Source: Symsagittifera roscoffensis (Eukaryota; Xenacoelomorpha; Acoela; Convolutidae). From it: a stretch of 64,000 bases of DNA. The DNA lies in NCBI RefSeq assembly GCF_963678635.1, contig NC_087063.1, forward strand, positions 32,872,599 to 32,936,598, in the 5' to 3' direction. This document shows, piece after piece, positions 1-11,874 of the stretch. Under the pieces are notes generated by a model that was given only the letters and a program-made list of their open reading frames with translations, did not search any database and was not told the DNA's origin. A program made the position numbers and the translations under genes. How positions within the stretch are numbered: position 1 is the stretch's first letter; the number at the start of each line of letters is the position of its first letter.

Positions 1-355
1 AACCCACTTATTTGTAAGTGCTGAAACTACTTTCAGCACCAGAGCAATTTGAATTAAACTTAGAATACAGTTGTTCTCATTCTGGAAACTAACTCGCATA
101 AACCGGTGTACACTAGATCGTTTGAGACTAGGAGATATAAAAGTAGGATTAAGATTGGTATTAGACTAAGAAATTGCACGAATCTATCCGGCCGAAAATA
201 AGATAGCGTGACGAGCAGACGGTGTACCCTATCTGAAATTACTCTATGAGTATAGTACAAGACTAATAACTCATCTGGTGCAACCAAAAGTCTCGAACAG
301 ACCTTAACTAACCTAGAATTAGACAAAAATTAGATTAGAGTTAGACAAATACAAC
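1..355 (+). repeat. Right part of an LTR (copy R1) of the first retroelement family
   Basis: Positions 1-355 match 1283-1644, 3135-3494 and 19552-19831 almost base for base. The match ends after a shared ACAAATACAAC, where the copies diverge, so this is the right edge of an LTR. Relative to the full LTR at 1183 the window opens about 100 bases inside it. It shares with the copy at 19452 a short stretch (AAGAAATTG-like, before GCACGAATC) that the copies at 1283 and 3135 lack. It is most simply the 3' LTR, or a solo LTR, of another element lying left of the window. Confidence 0.75.
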
Positions 356-1182
356 CTTTTAAAAAAGATGCTATTAGTATCTCTTTTTAATTCTTCTCCA
401 TTAATTTTGATCTGTGTTCAAACATATTTGCCTTCAAATTTGACTTTAGTGGTTAACAACAAAAGCTTTAGCAATTAAGAGTCAAAACAATTGAATTATT
501 TTTATCACGAAATTTGAACTTAAGTTTTGGATGTGTAATAGTTTCAGCAGAAAACAGTAATTCCATGAAGGGAATTACATTAAAATTGATTGTTACTCAT
601 TTTTCAGTTCTAGAATTTTGCAGGAATTTTGCTTGAGCTTCTATGATATAAATCTAACTGATGTCTTGATGTCTCTAACTGAAGGCGGTGGGGCGATAAG
701 GGATTTGAGGTTTCTATTTAACGACCCAGAGGATACCTCTTGCTACTATTTACGACCTCCCGACCCTGAAACTTTTCGAAGGTCACCTTTGGCTCTAAAA
801 GTTTTTTTCAAAGATGAAAATATCCAGAAACTGTCTTAAATTTTCGTTTTTGACCTGCTTTTTTGCAAAAAATTTGCTTTGGGTGCTAAATTTTACTCAA
901 AATTGGATCATTGTAGCAAGGTTTTTGTGACTTTTTCGAAGATCATTTGTACTTTTCAGACTATCTTCGAGACTAATATCCGATATCGATAACAATCAAA
1001 ATAAATTCGTTTCCAAGTATCTCAGAGTTAGCACGCGTGAGAGAGCGTCAAAAGGCAGTGAGCCCATCAAGGAAGCCTCAAGTGCAAACTAACGACTGCA
1101 TTTTTCTGTGTAACGCACTCGTGATCTGAAAAAAACAAAATAGCGAAAAAAAAACGTTTCAAATATTTTTTAGGTGCGGTAT
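356..1182. other. Spacer between two LTR copies, no gene recognised
   Basis: This AT-rich stretch lies between the right edge of one LTR and the left edge of the next. It has one 73-codon open frame (618-839) without a recognisable domain. Part of it (about 690-830) has a run of CCGACCC and GGTCACC-type words that loosely resembles the foldback repeat near 28280, but the match is too weak to call. I see nothing else in it. Confidence 0.5.
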
Positions 1183-1644
1183 TGGAACCAGATCTAAACT
1201 AGAATTTATTAATGGATATTGTTCTGATATTTTATCTTTATAAATTATTGAATACTAACCAATCAAACTCCATCAAACTAACAACCCACTTATTTGTAAG
1301 TGCTGAAACTACTTTCAGCACCAGAGCAATTTGAATTAAACTTATAATACAGTTGTTCTCATTCTCGAAACTAACTCGCATAAACCGGTGTACGTTAGAT
1401 CTATTCAAACTGGGAGATATAAGAGTAAGATTAAGATTGGTATTAGACTTGCACGAATCTATCCGGACAAAAAAAAAGATAGCGTGACGAGCAGACGGTG
1501 TACCTTATCTGAAATTACTCTATGAGTTTACCAAATAACATATAAACTCATCTGGTGCGACCAAAAGTCTCAAACAAGACCTTAACCAACTTAAATTAGA
1601 AAAATTAACCAGAACATCAGATTAGAATTAGACAAATACAACAC
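1183..1644 (+). repeat. 5' LTR (copy R2) of the large env-bearing retroelement
   Basis: The left edge is set by comparison with 19452: both copies begin TGGAACCAGATCTAAAC and share the next several hundred bases, while the sequence to the left differs. The right edge is set by comparison with 1-355, which diverges after ACAAATACAAC. The result is a 462-base repeat that starts with TG and ends with CA, as LTRs do. The order LTR, leader ORF, gag, pol, env, LTR supports its role as the 5' LTR. No clear primer-binding site follows it. Without the missing right end of the 3' copy a target-site duplication cannot be tested. Confidence 0.7.
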
Positions 1645-2854
1645 TTAAAAAAATGTTTTATGACAAAATTTAGTAGAAATGTCCGTACGACTCAATAGAT
1701 CAGAGCCAATTTTCCGAACAATACGAGAACTACCCGGTATTGAAAGAAGACCTCGGACAAGAGACGAGGTACGACTAGAAAGAAATCTTCCAATCAATTT
1801 CATGATTGTACGACAAAAACTTGATTAAACTTTTACATTTAGAATACTTTCAGCAGTAAATTTAAATTTTCATTTACTGACATGAAATTTTGAAGGAACA
1901 ACTTCAATAACTTTTCATGGCGCTAAACCTAATAATTATATAATAACGACCGTGAAAACAACACTAGTCGTTCTCCTTGAAAAATCTGCAGTAAATTAAA
2001 AACATCTCGAAAAAAAAAATGTTTATTGAATAAAAAAGTACAAAAATTAGTTAGTATAAAGCATAAATTGTTATTATTTATAAATAATTCCTTCATCACA
2101 GCTTCATCATCTAAAACAACAGCAAATCTCAAAAACTATCAAACATCAAAACTAAAAACTTAACCTTTTTAACTTAAGCTTTTAACGAAAAACTATCAAG
2201 GCTTATAATTGTTTTCACTCAAAATAATTTCATTTAAAATTGCAGATCATCAAGGCTTCACTTGCATCATTAAATTAACTTAAACTAAATCTAAATTTCT
2301 GATCATCAAGGTTTATTCTTGGATCAAATATAACAATTTTGTTCTCCCCCTCACATAATAATTAGTGTCTAACGATCTCAAACGTCGATTCACTACCCAA
2401 CCCTTATTAAAGACCCAGAATTAACAGAAACTTTTTAAATAGTTAAACATTTTAATTAGGATAAACAATGAAGAACATCGGTTACTCATCCTTCACTCGA
2501 TCCCCTTCCTCTTAAATGATCCAGGCTAAAACACTTAAACTTAAATTTAATAAGTCATAAAAAAGTATCTAACGAACTACTTGCGTTCTAATTATACCTG
2601 AACCTTGTGAATCGATTTCTATTCTCCAACCCTTGATCACAAATCACAACCCTTAAGTAAGATTAGGTAAGTCTATCTTAACTTAGAATTATTCACCAGA
2701 AAGTAACAATCATTCTCACGAATCCATATATGCTTTTTTCTCCAAGCCGACAATTACGCCCCAAATTAACCTAACCACAAAAAATCGTAAGGACTAACAG
2801 TTTAAGACACTAGAAATCACTAACCCCAATTCTGCATCTATCATCCTAAGCCTT

Positions 2855-3118
2855 ATGTCAAGAGACAATTTAGAAAACGAACAAACAATTGTATTACACA
2901 ACTGTATAATAAATGACGAAAGATACGACCTCGTAATCACACCACCACAGAGAAACAATAGGATACATAAGAACAAAAGACAAACACTAAGAAAAAAAAA
3001 TTTTAACAACTAAAAACAAATTATTAGGAAACAGTTTTCAAAAACAAAGAAACGCAGTCTCATAATCAAAAACAAGCGCAAAACAAGAACTTCACAATTT
3101 AGAAGACTCAATAAATAA
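2855..3118 (+). pseudogene. Leader ORF, copy in unit A, broken by one stop
   Basis: This is the same 87-codon frame as at 4709, carried by the first unit of the tandem duplication. A single base change gives TAA at 3011-3013 after 52 codons (AACAACTAA here, AACAAACAA in the other unit). Downstream of the stop the frame remains open to the same end. The product is otherwise as described for the intact copy. Confidence 0.6.
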
Positions 3119-3134
3119 AAACCATCAAACTAAC

Positions 3135-3494
3135 AACCCACTTATTTGTAAGTGCTGAAACTACTTTCAGCACCAGAGCAATTTGAATTAAACTTAGAAT
3201 ACAGTTGTTCTCATTCTGGAAACTATCTCGCATAAACCGGTGTACACTAGATCTATTGAAACTGGGAGATATAAGAGTAAGATTAAGATTGGTATTAGAC
3301 TTGCACGAATCTATCCGGACGAAAAAAAGATAGCGTGACGAGCAGACGGTGTACCTTATCTGAAATTACTCTATGAGTTTACCAAATAACATATAAACTC
3401 ATCTGGTGCTACCAAAAGTCTCAAACAAGACCTTAACCATTTTTGATTAGAAAAAATAACCAGAACATCAGATTAGAATTAGACAAATACAACA
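3135..3494 (+). repeat. Partial internal LTR copy (R3)
   Basis: This copy begins abruptly at LTR offset 100 right after the leader ORF of unit A, and ends with the same ACAAATACAACA as the 5' LTR. It lacks the first 100 bases because it was copied as part of the tandem duplication. It shares with R2, and not with R1 or R4, the deletion of about nine bases before GCACGAATC and the CCGGAC variant in place of CCGGCCG. Confidence 0.8.
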
Positions 3495-4708
3495 CTTATA
3501 AAAATTTTATATGACAAAATTTAGTAGAAATGTCCCTATGACTCAATAGATCAGAGCCAATTTTCCGAACAATACGAGTTCTACCCGGTATTGGAAGAAG
3601 ACCTCGGACAAGAGACGAGGTACGACTAGAAAGAAATCTACCAATCAATTTCATGATTGTACGACAATAACTAGATCAAACTTTTACATTTAGAATACTT
3701 TCAGCAGTAAATTTAAGTTTTCATTTAATGACATAAAACTTTGAAGGAACAACTTCAATAACTTTTCATGGCGCTAAACCTAATAATTATACAATAACGA
3801 CCGTGAAAACAACACTAGTCATTCTCCTTGAAAAATCTGCAGTAAATTAAAAACATCTCGAAAAAAAAATGTTTATTGAATAAAAAAGTACAAAAATTAG
3901 TTAGTATAAAGCATAAATTGTTATTATTTATAAATAATTCCTTCATCACCGCTTCATCATCTAAAACAACAGCAAATCTCAAAAACTATCAAACATCAAA
4001 ACTAAAAACTTAACCTTTTTAACTTAAACTTTTATCGAAAAACTATCAAGGCTTATTATTGTTTTCACTCGAATTAATTTCATTCGAAATTGCAGATCAT
4101 CAAGGCTTCACTTGGATCATTAAATTAACTTAAAATAAATCTAAATTTCTGATCATAAAGGTTTATCCTTGGATCAAATATAACAATTTTGTTCTCCCCC
4201 TCACATATTAATTAGTGTCTAACGATCTCAAACGTCGATTCACTACCCAACCCTTATTAAAGACCCAGAATTAACAGAAACTTTATAAATAGCTAAACAT
4301 TTTAATTAGGATAAACAATGAAGAACTTCGGTTACTCATCCTTCACTCGATCCCCTTCCTCTTAAATGATCCAGGCTAAAACACTTAAACTTAAACTTAA
4401 AAAGTCATAAGAAAGTATCTAACGAACTACTTGCGTTCTAATTATACCTGAACCTTGTGGATCGATTTCTATTCTCCAACCCTTGATCACAAATCACAAC
4501 CCTTAAGTAAGATTAGGTAAGTCTATCTTAACTTAGAATTATTCACCAGAAAGTAACAATCATTCTCACGAATCCATATATGCTTTTTTCTTCAAGCCGA
4601 CAAATGCGCCCCAAATTAACCTAACCAACCACAAAAAATCGTAAGGACTAACAGTTTAAGACACTAGAAATCACTAACCCCAATTCTGCATCTATCATCC
4701 TAAGCCTT

Positions 4709-4972
4709 ATGTCAAGAGACAATTTAGAAAACGAACAAACAATTGTATTACACAACTGTATAATAAATGACGAAAGATACGACCTCGTAATCACACCACC
4801 ACAGAGAAACAATAGGATACATAAGAACAAAAGACAAACACTAAGAAAAAAAAATTTTAACAAACAAAAACAAATTATTAGGAAACAATTTTCAAAAACG
4901 AAGAAACGCAGTCTCATAATCAGAAACAAGCGCAAAACAAGAACTTCACAATTTAGAAGACTCAATAAATAA
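4709..4972 (+). CDS. Small basic leader ORF upstream of gag (87 aa)
   Basis: This is an intact frame between the LTR and gag. The first 30 residues are mixed and slightly acidic (MSRDNLENEQ...). From about residue 31 the protein is dominated by Lys, Arg, Asn and Gln, with clusters such as NKRQTLRKK and KTKKRSLIIRNKRKTRTSQ. There is no signal peptide or membrane segment. The composition suggests nucleic-acid binding and nuclear targeting, comparable in character but not in sequence to small regulatory proteins of complex retroviruses. I do not recognise a family. The same frame is present at 2855 with one stop. Against a real gene: the leader is A-rich, which by itself favours Lys and Asn codons. 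For it: an 87-codon frame with a sharply divided composition. Confidence 0.4.
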   Translation: MSRDNLENEQTIVLHNCIINDERYDLVITPPQRNNRIHKNKRQTLRKKNFNKQKQIIRKQFSKTKKRSLIIRNKRKTRTSQFRRLNK

Positions 4973-5145
4973 AAACCATCAAATTGACAAACAAATATTT
5001 TTCTGACCTAGAAACCACGTTACCAGCATCACTAAAAGGAAAACAAAAAAAAAGTCATACACAAACAAACCAATACGTCTGTACAATTGGAATCAACCAA
5101 CAAGACACATTGAAAATTACACGCTAACAGTGATACAGCACAAAA

Positions 5146-7190
5146 ATGACTCGAATTGAAGAAAACCTAGAAGAGTCAACACTCCCGTTTTTAATACATC
5201 CACAAGCTGAAGCTCGAGGACAGGTACAATTTTGCCCAAATTTGATCATAAATTTATTCAAAAAAGGAGTCTACATTTAGTCTCAATATGGAATCTACAC
5301 AAAAGAAATCAGTTCGCCAAACGCATTTCATGACAATTATCTCATTCAAACTGATGACGTAGATATTGAAATTTCACAAGTTTGTACAGAATACATGAAA
5401 AATATACAACATCAAAACTCACCAAGAGCAAATTCAATATTCACAAACGATGCAATTTCACTTATCTATCGGTATTTATCTATATTAGAATTGAAAGAAC
5501 CTCAAGGCGATTCACCAACTCAAAACTCTCGATATACAACCGTACGCCAAGAAATACAATTATTTTCCAAATTTTTGAAATGCAATCAGTGAAAATCTAA
5601 CTAGTAACGAAATAACACAACACATTAAACACGATTCACAAAAAATCTTAGCATGGTTCATATTCAATTATTTTGATCATAATATTGATCTTCTCGCATA
5701 CGAGAACGAATATGCATAACTAAATCGCACTGCCATATTTTTTACAACAAAATGAAATAACAAAAAGACAACTTACAAACTTTCTCAATTACCAAATGCC
5801 GCAGAATCACTACAAATGACTATTAAGCCATACCTAATGGGTGAATCATCAATATCATCGATTAAGCCACTAATGGTATTTACAGGCACAGATCCTGAAT
5901 ACTCTGCAGAAGATTATCTAAATGCAGTCACAGCAAATTTAATTTTAAATATAGGACCCGAACCACTAAATACGCCGCTCCATCAAAATTGGATACATAG
6001 ACGCACAGCCTTAATCCAAACCACAATTGACGGCGCTGCCCAAAATTGGTTTTCAGTTTTATCTATAGAAATGAAATCAGATTGGAAAAGATTAACACAA
6101 GATTTCTCAAAAATGTTTGATTCTGAAAAAAATAAGCAACATCAAAGAGTTTTATGCAATGAAATTCGTAGACTATCAATTGAAACAATTCAACAACTTG
6201 CATTAAGAATTGAAACTTTAGTTAGAAAAGGCAGTTTCACTCAATAACCATGATTATAAAAACACAAAGATGACAAAAATCTTAATGGTGACTCTAACAC
6301 CTCAATTACGAATAGAAGCAATAAAAAAGAGAGCATCACATCCTTCCTCAATCCGAGAACCAGATTTAAATTTTAGGAAACTAGTAGATAAACTAGAACG
6401 CGCAGAAATCACTATTAAGTTAGAAGAAACGGAAAACCTAAAGCTACAATATGTCAACAACATCCAAACCACTACTTCGCAAATAAACAATATTCATGAC
6501 TCCGATACAGAATTATCTGAAAAAATCACTGAAATTTTAAACACCTACGAGAAAAATCAAAATTTCAAAGGTAAACCATCATTCAAAAAAATGGTGCAAT
6601 TTTTGCCGAAGATACCTACAGATCATTGCCGTATGCAGACAAAAACAACAAGACAATCAAAATAAGCCACAAAAGTATAATAAATTAAAGAGAACCAAAT
6701 AAATTATTTCATCAGTACATAAAAAAAGATCAAAATTTACCCAAGAAAAATTTTCATAGTAATAATAGTTCAGGAAAACGACTTCCAAATAAATCAATCT
6801 ACTCTAGACAACAATCAACTTTTAATCTGAATTATCGAGCACGATCAGCAAACTACAGAAATTCACAAAATTTCTTACAAAACAGATATAGTCGATCAAA
6901 CAGTTGAAATAATCAGTATCGAAATAGCTATACAAGATCAAACTCAAACCGACCTGAAATTTTGTTTGATACCAGTTCCCATTCAAATTCTAGAAATAGA
7001 TATTATTCAAACGATTGACCTAGAAACTCTTCATATAATAGAAATAGAAATTATTCTAACGATAGGAATAGAAATTATTCAAATGATCGAAATCATAAGT
7101 ATCAATATAGTTCACGCAACAATTCACAGAACAGAAATTCAAGTTATAGGACAGACAAGGAAACTACTCTCAGTCACCACATAGGAATAA
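5146..7190 (+). pseudogene. Gag of the large retroelement, frameshifted
   Basis: The first frame starts at ATG 5146 (MTRIEENLEE), has TAG at 5278-5280, and runs on to about 5592; the coding trace then shifts frame near 5586 and again before 5816. The best-preserved part, 5816-6247, resembles the helical capsid region of Ty3/gypsy Gag: VFTGTDPEYSAEDYLNAV, then GAAQNWFSVL, then a block ending in RIETLVRKG. It continues in another frame at 6270-6600. A degenerate zinc knuckle follows at about 6595-6640, with CX2C and a later Cys (CNFC...VC) but no His in the expected place. From about 6720 to 7180 lies an Asn/Arg/Ser/Tyr-rich stretch with repeated RNYSND-like units, likely RNA-binding. Gag would package the element RNA into particles. 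This copy has at least four breaks. Confidence 0.7.
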
Positions 7191-7539
7191 CACACGTTAT
7201 CAAATTTCACAACAAAAATGTAGTAGTAATACACCTAAACATCAAAGGCAAATCAATCAAGTACAAACAACTGAAGAAACTCAACCAGACCCCCCTGGTA
7301 TTGATAATACTGAAAGCACAGAACTGCAAATAAATCAAATAAATTGCGAATCTACAGACAATGAAAGTGACACAGACAATGCAATTTCAATTAACATGAT
7401 ACATGCATGTTGAAAATGGCTACGAACCTATTATATACGAACAACCAAATCGTTCCCATATCTATCAAAATCATGATCATTTCCTCTTAAATTATTATAC
7501 AAGACCTATAAGCAGTAACAAGACATAAGAAAAAATAGT

Positions 7540-8470
7540 AGAAGAAATAACAGAAAAAAAACCCACAGAATATTCAAGCACAAGTAACATTTACCAACAT
7601 ATACCTAAAGAAACGCAATTACCAAAAGAAAAAACTTGGACAATCCCACTCATTTTAAAAAGTCCAAAATGCTATGAACTTCAAACACCAGACCTCGAAA
7701 TTGAATTTTTAATAGATTCCGAAGCGGAATCAAACATCATTAACATCCCCACTTGGAATGAAAATAATACCCTTCAAAACAACACGCAGGCTAGCAGCAG
7801 CACAAGGATCAACCGTAACAAATTATTGAAAAATCCAACTTTTCCTTGTTCCCACTCGAACAATGGAACAGAGTAAACTTTTGAGCAAGCCATTTAAACA
7901 AACCTTCTATATCACAGATATAAAACATAATATCATTGGAATCCCATTTATTACTTACTATATACTAACTATAAATATCTTGAACAGCAGAACCCATTCA
8001 AAAGATAAATACACAAGAAGGAAAAACACAGCTCTAACATTTTTTCAAAGAATAAACAATCAACCACCATTTTCTCCAAATTTTACTCTATATACAATCA
8101 GGAACGGAAACACCTGAAATCACTAGCGGGTTATATTTATAACTTCTCAATCAAACAAGTTCACCAATACAATAAAGAACAAAATAAACAACATCTCTAT
8201 ATGTCTGACCTTGAATTCAGACCAATTCATAAATTTTTCCGAGTAACAATTTCATCTATCAAATACATGAAAAACTCAAATTCAGACATGATTTCCTTAG
8301 ATGTAAATAACAATTCTCCATATAAAATAACCCTACCTCTAGGACTCTTAGGTTATTGTGAAACTAACGCAACAATTTCTCTCACAAAGGAAGTAGCGTA
8401 TAGAGTAAATAATATTTTACATTTATTAGATATATGTCAATCAACAATTTTGACAAAGAATTATCGATAA
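7540..8470 (+). pseudogene. Aspartic protease region and following linker
   Basis: A frame near 7640-7750 reads WTIPLILKS, then LEIEFLIDSEAESNIINIP. The position and hydrophobic context are those of the retropepsin active site, whose canonical form is D-S/T-G-A. Here the Gly is replaced by Glu (codons 7715-7726, D-S-E-A), which would be expected to abolish activity. The following open pieces (7863-8117 and 8201-8470) have the mixed beta-type composition (HNIIGIPFITYYI, then ITLPLGLLGYCETNATIS) seen between protease and RT in Ty3/gypsy elements. The enzyme would process Gag-Pol. Several stops and frameshifts separate the pieces. Confidence 0.6.
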
Positions 8471-8559
8471 ATAATCTAATAAGCAATGAAAAACGAAACA
8501 CAGACTATTTCACGAAAACACCTTACTTTAAATAAACATTTCAAATATCAAAATACACA

Positions 8560-9400
8560 GAAGAACAACCAAATATCCTAACAATGTTCAATTTTCAACA
8601 CTCTCAGATAACACAAAAAAAATTTGAACAATTAGCTGATTTACTATTGAAATACCCAGAAGTTTACGCCAAAAATTTACGTAAATTCACCACTACATTT
8701 ACCTCTAAAACTTGATGCAGTTTTCAAAAAACAACGAGCAAGTAAAGTACCAATTCACTTACAAGACAAATTTAACCAATTTCTGGACATACTAGAAAAA
8801 TATGAAATCATTTCTCCAGTAAATAAAGAAGAACAGCCAAAAGGTAACACAATTATACACCCCGTTATCATCTTAGCAAAAGAAGAATCATTGAAAATAG
8901 TTCTAGATGCAAGATACCTCAATTCATACATTGATGAATCTAAATGTAATTGGCCTATTGAACCAATTCAAATAATTTTTCACAAAAATAAACGGTAAGT
9001 ATTTCCCAACAGCAGATATGATTAGTGCTTATAATCAAATGCCGTTAGGCGAACAATCACGACGATTAACACAATTCGTTATTGGAAATCAGCAATAAGA
9101 GTTCAATAGATTATTCTATGGAAATTTGATAGGACCAGCAGCATTCTCAGCATTCATGAGTAAAATTTTCCGACCACTCATACTCAATAAAAATGCAATC
9201 ACATATTTAGACGATGTTTTTATGCAACCACAAACAAAAGACGAAATGTTCCTTGTCTTAGAAAAATATCATCAGGTATTACTACACAAAAACATGAAAG
9301 CAGCCCCGGATAAAACGCATTTTTTTCTAACACGTGTTAAATTTCTTTGACATATTATAGAAAGAAACACTATAACTCCATTATAATCTTGCATAGATGC
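8560..9400 (+). pseudogene. Reverse transcriptase of the large retroelement
   Basis: The recognisable RT blocks appear in order: VIILAKEESLKIVLDARYLN, then TADMISAYNQMPL containing the first catalytic Asp, then FNRLFYGNLIGPAAFSAFM, then AITYLDDVFMQ with the YLDD box at 9204-9215. The last block is KAAPDKTHFFLTRVKFL. This is the fingers-palm order of Ty3/gypsy RT and copies element RNA into DNA. In-frame TAA at 9095-9097 replaces the expected Tyr just before the FNRLFYG block. TGA follows VKFL near 9350, where a Gly is usual. The linker before 9000 is frameshifted. Catalytic residues themselves survive. Confidence 0.85.
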
Positions 9401-10130
9401 AATCCAAGAACGTCAACCACCGTCCATTAAAAAGAAAACAGAAGAATTTCTTGGAATGTTAAACTTCTTAGGTAAAAACGTATATAAAATGCAGTTATAC
9501 TTTAGACCATTCTACAACATCTTTAGACAACAGAATAATTTCGAATGGACAACAGAACATCAAACACGATTTGAAGAAATCAAAACTCTTCGCACTGAAC
9601 AAATATCAAATAATACTCCAGATCCAGACAAACAATTTCATGCCATGTGCGACGCCTCTAACTTTGGCATCGGTGCAGCATTAAAAACTATCTCATAACG
9701 GAACAAATAAAATGAACCTCATTTCAGCAAATTCTAGACTATTCACACAAGCTGAACTTAGACTCTCTGACCATATGAGAGAATGCACAAAGTTATAATA
9801 TATACACTCACAGAATACGAATTTTTAATACTTGGATCACAACATCCAACAGTTTTATTTACAGATCATAAACCCATAATTTTTCTTTTTACACAAAAAC
9901 CAAACCCAAACCATAAAACATATAGATTTCGACTAATTTTAATGAAGTTCCCAAACTTACACATAGTTTGGACAGCAGGAAGAAGCCTCGCACTACCCGA
10001 CACTCATAGTAGAACAACACCAACTGAATTGTTAACAAGGAAAACAACAGTCGAAATACCACAAAATATTAAGTTTTCCTTGCAAAAGAAGAAATTTCAC
10101 CAAGATTACAATGCAAATATCCAGTAAAAA
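9401..10130 (+). pseudogene. RNase H domain of the large retroelement
   Basis: After the RT thumb (EFLGMLNFLGKNVYKM and RPFYNIFRQQNNFEW), the RNase H domain begins with FHAMCDASNFGIGAAL at about 9640-9685, which contains the first catalytic Asp. A frame break follows at 9698-9783. It continues with TLTEYEFLILGSQHPTVLF, TDHKPIIFLFTQK and LHIVWTAGRSLALPDTHSR. These are the standard RNase H blocks of Ty3/gypsy elements, with TDHK and the late ALPDTHSR Asp. The domain removes RNA from the RNA-DNA hybrid. The segment around 9700-9780 is out of frame, so the domain is not expressed intact. Confidence 0.8.
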
Positions 10131-10439
10131 TTGACATAGACCAATCACAGATTAATAATATACAATATTTTCCACTATATTTAGATTGTCAAAACAATCA
10201 CTACGAAACAGATCTCTTAGGAAAATCTACATTGGAACCAATACCATATTCATCATAGATTTAAAACAATATACATCAAAAACCAATCAAACAAAAATCA
10301 TACAAAACAGATCTATTCCTTTTAATAGAAAAATAAAACCTAACTGATAATATACATTTATCAGGCTCACCAAATAATGACTCAAAATATACAATAAACC
10401 AATCCTTTAACCTCCATGACCCCCTAGAATACTTCTATC

Positions 10440-11874
10440 AAAAACAGAAATTGAAAACATTTTCCTCCCAATAACAGAAAAAATAACACTCGAATTATTA
10501 CAGAAACATCAAAACCTTGACCCAGTTATAAGACAGTTAAAATCTTGGCACAAACATAAAACCAAACCAATAAAGCCGATATCACCCTTCTAGGAAATTG
10601 AACCCTTCTTAGATATTTCAGAAAATTTAATAAAACCTCTATCAACGAGAATACAGATATTTCAGAATACCAAAAATCTGATCTCAAAGTACCCTGTCTA
10701 CCTTTAACTATGATGCTTATAGCTTTTCATATTTCCCACTCATTACACACTAAAGGACACTCAGGATCAGAAAAAACATACTCCAATTTCATTCAAACAA
10801 CGTAATCATTACACTATGCCACTCATATAATATTAAACACAAACCACGTACATCTTATGGACCTTGGACTAATGGAGTAGTCGAAGGCATGAACCGTTCA
10901 TTACAAAAATATCCCAGATGTATCATTAACGGAAATGACACAGGATATACTGAATGGTCAACAGATGTAAAACTATTCCCCTTATCTTATAATTCACAAA
11001 TCACAAGAACTTTAGGACTGTCACCCTATGAAATGGTTTTCAATCAAAAACCACGAAAACCGATAATATTCATAGCAAACTCTTCAAAAAATACACAAGG
11101 TTTTTGTCAACCCACTAAAGAATCAATATGTTATAATCTACCACTACATACCCACGATGAAGATCACTTTCATCATCCACATATTTTAAAATTAGCTTCC
11201 GGTACACACGCCGAATGGATTTTAAACAGAGATAAAAACTTAATGAAATTTATCAAGAAGTAACAAAAAAATTATTACAGAGACAAAACATTAATTCCTA
11301 AATGATATCTCGATTCACACCAGCTACAAACTGAAAAATCGGAACATAAAATTCAATTCCAAATTTTACAACACAAAAAGGAATTTCTAAAAAAATTACA
11401 ACTACTCCGAAAAGAACCATATCAAATAATTGATAAACCCACTGATGTAACATACACACTTATAGACCTAAACAAAAAAGAAATTGTTCAACACCGGAAC
11501 AATCTTTTACCTTATTATCCGAAAGAATACGCTCTTCGCGAACTGACTCAATCATACTCCTTTACAGGGCTCAAAGTTATTCACAATAACTCGGATTACA
11601 AATAAAATCGAAGCACCGATATGAATTATATTCAAAAACCATTAGAACAAAAAAATTTAAACAATTATCTCAAAATTTAGACAACAACAAAAAGATAACA
11701 CAAACAGAAACAAAAAATCGAAAATTAGAAGAAAAAGTTCTACCACAAGATCAAAAAGGAAAATCTCATTATAGACAATCATCGAGACTTCGAAATCAGC
11801 CACGAAAAGATTATAAAACATTCATTCCACAATCTAAAATATTAAAGAAAACTGAATATCAGAAACCACTCTAA
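10440..11874 (+). pseudogene. Integrase with core deletion, plus Pol C-terminal tail
   Basis: The N-terminal zinc-binding part is visible as HISHSLHTKGHSGSEKTYSN at about 10727-10786, but the CX2C that should follow is missing. The sequence jumps from there directly to the late core (NVIITLCHSYNIKHK, then YGPWTNGVVEGMNRSL, then LGLSPYEMVFNQKPRKP). The segment carrying the CC pair and the first two catalytic Asp residues is therefore absent; the last catalytic Glu, in VVEGMNR, remains. The C-terminal beta domain is recognisable at about 11400-11520 (EPYQIIDKPTDVTYTLIDL and NNLLPYYPKEYA). The Pol tail ends with SSRLRNQPRKDYKTFIP and a stop near 11874. The protein would insert the DNA copy; this one could not. 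About 600 bases seem to be deleted at 10800. Confidence 0.75.

Larger units (their letters stand above)
1283..4988 (+). repeat. Tandem duplication of LTR part plus leader (two units of about 1.85 kb)
   Basis: Unit A (1283-3134) and unit B (3135-4984) are near-identical, differing at only a few bases per hundred. Each contains the LTR from its offset 100 to its end and then the whole untranslated leader with the small basic ORF. The offset between units is 1852-1854 bases. The word CCATCAAACTAAC occurs at the left edge (1270-1282) and at the junction (3122-3134), and a near copy CCATCAAATTGAC sits at the right edge (4976-4988). This is what a duplication seeded by short homology between the LTR and the leader would leave. 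Confidence 0.85.

Noticed and set aside
1183..1202. TGGAACCAGATCTAAAC as a primer-binding site
   Set aside because: It begins with TGG like a PBS, but it opens both LTR copies and does not follow one, and its complement does not look like a tRNA 3' end.
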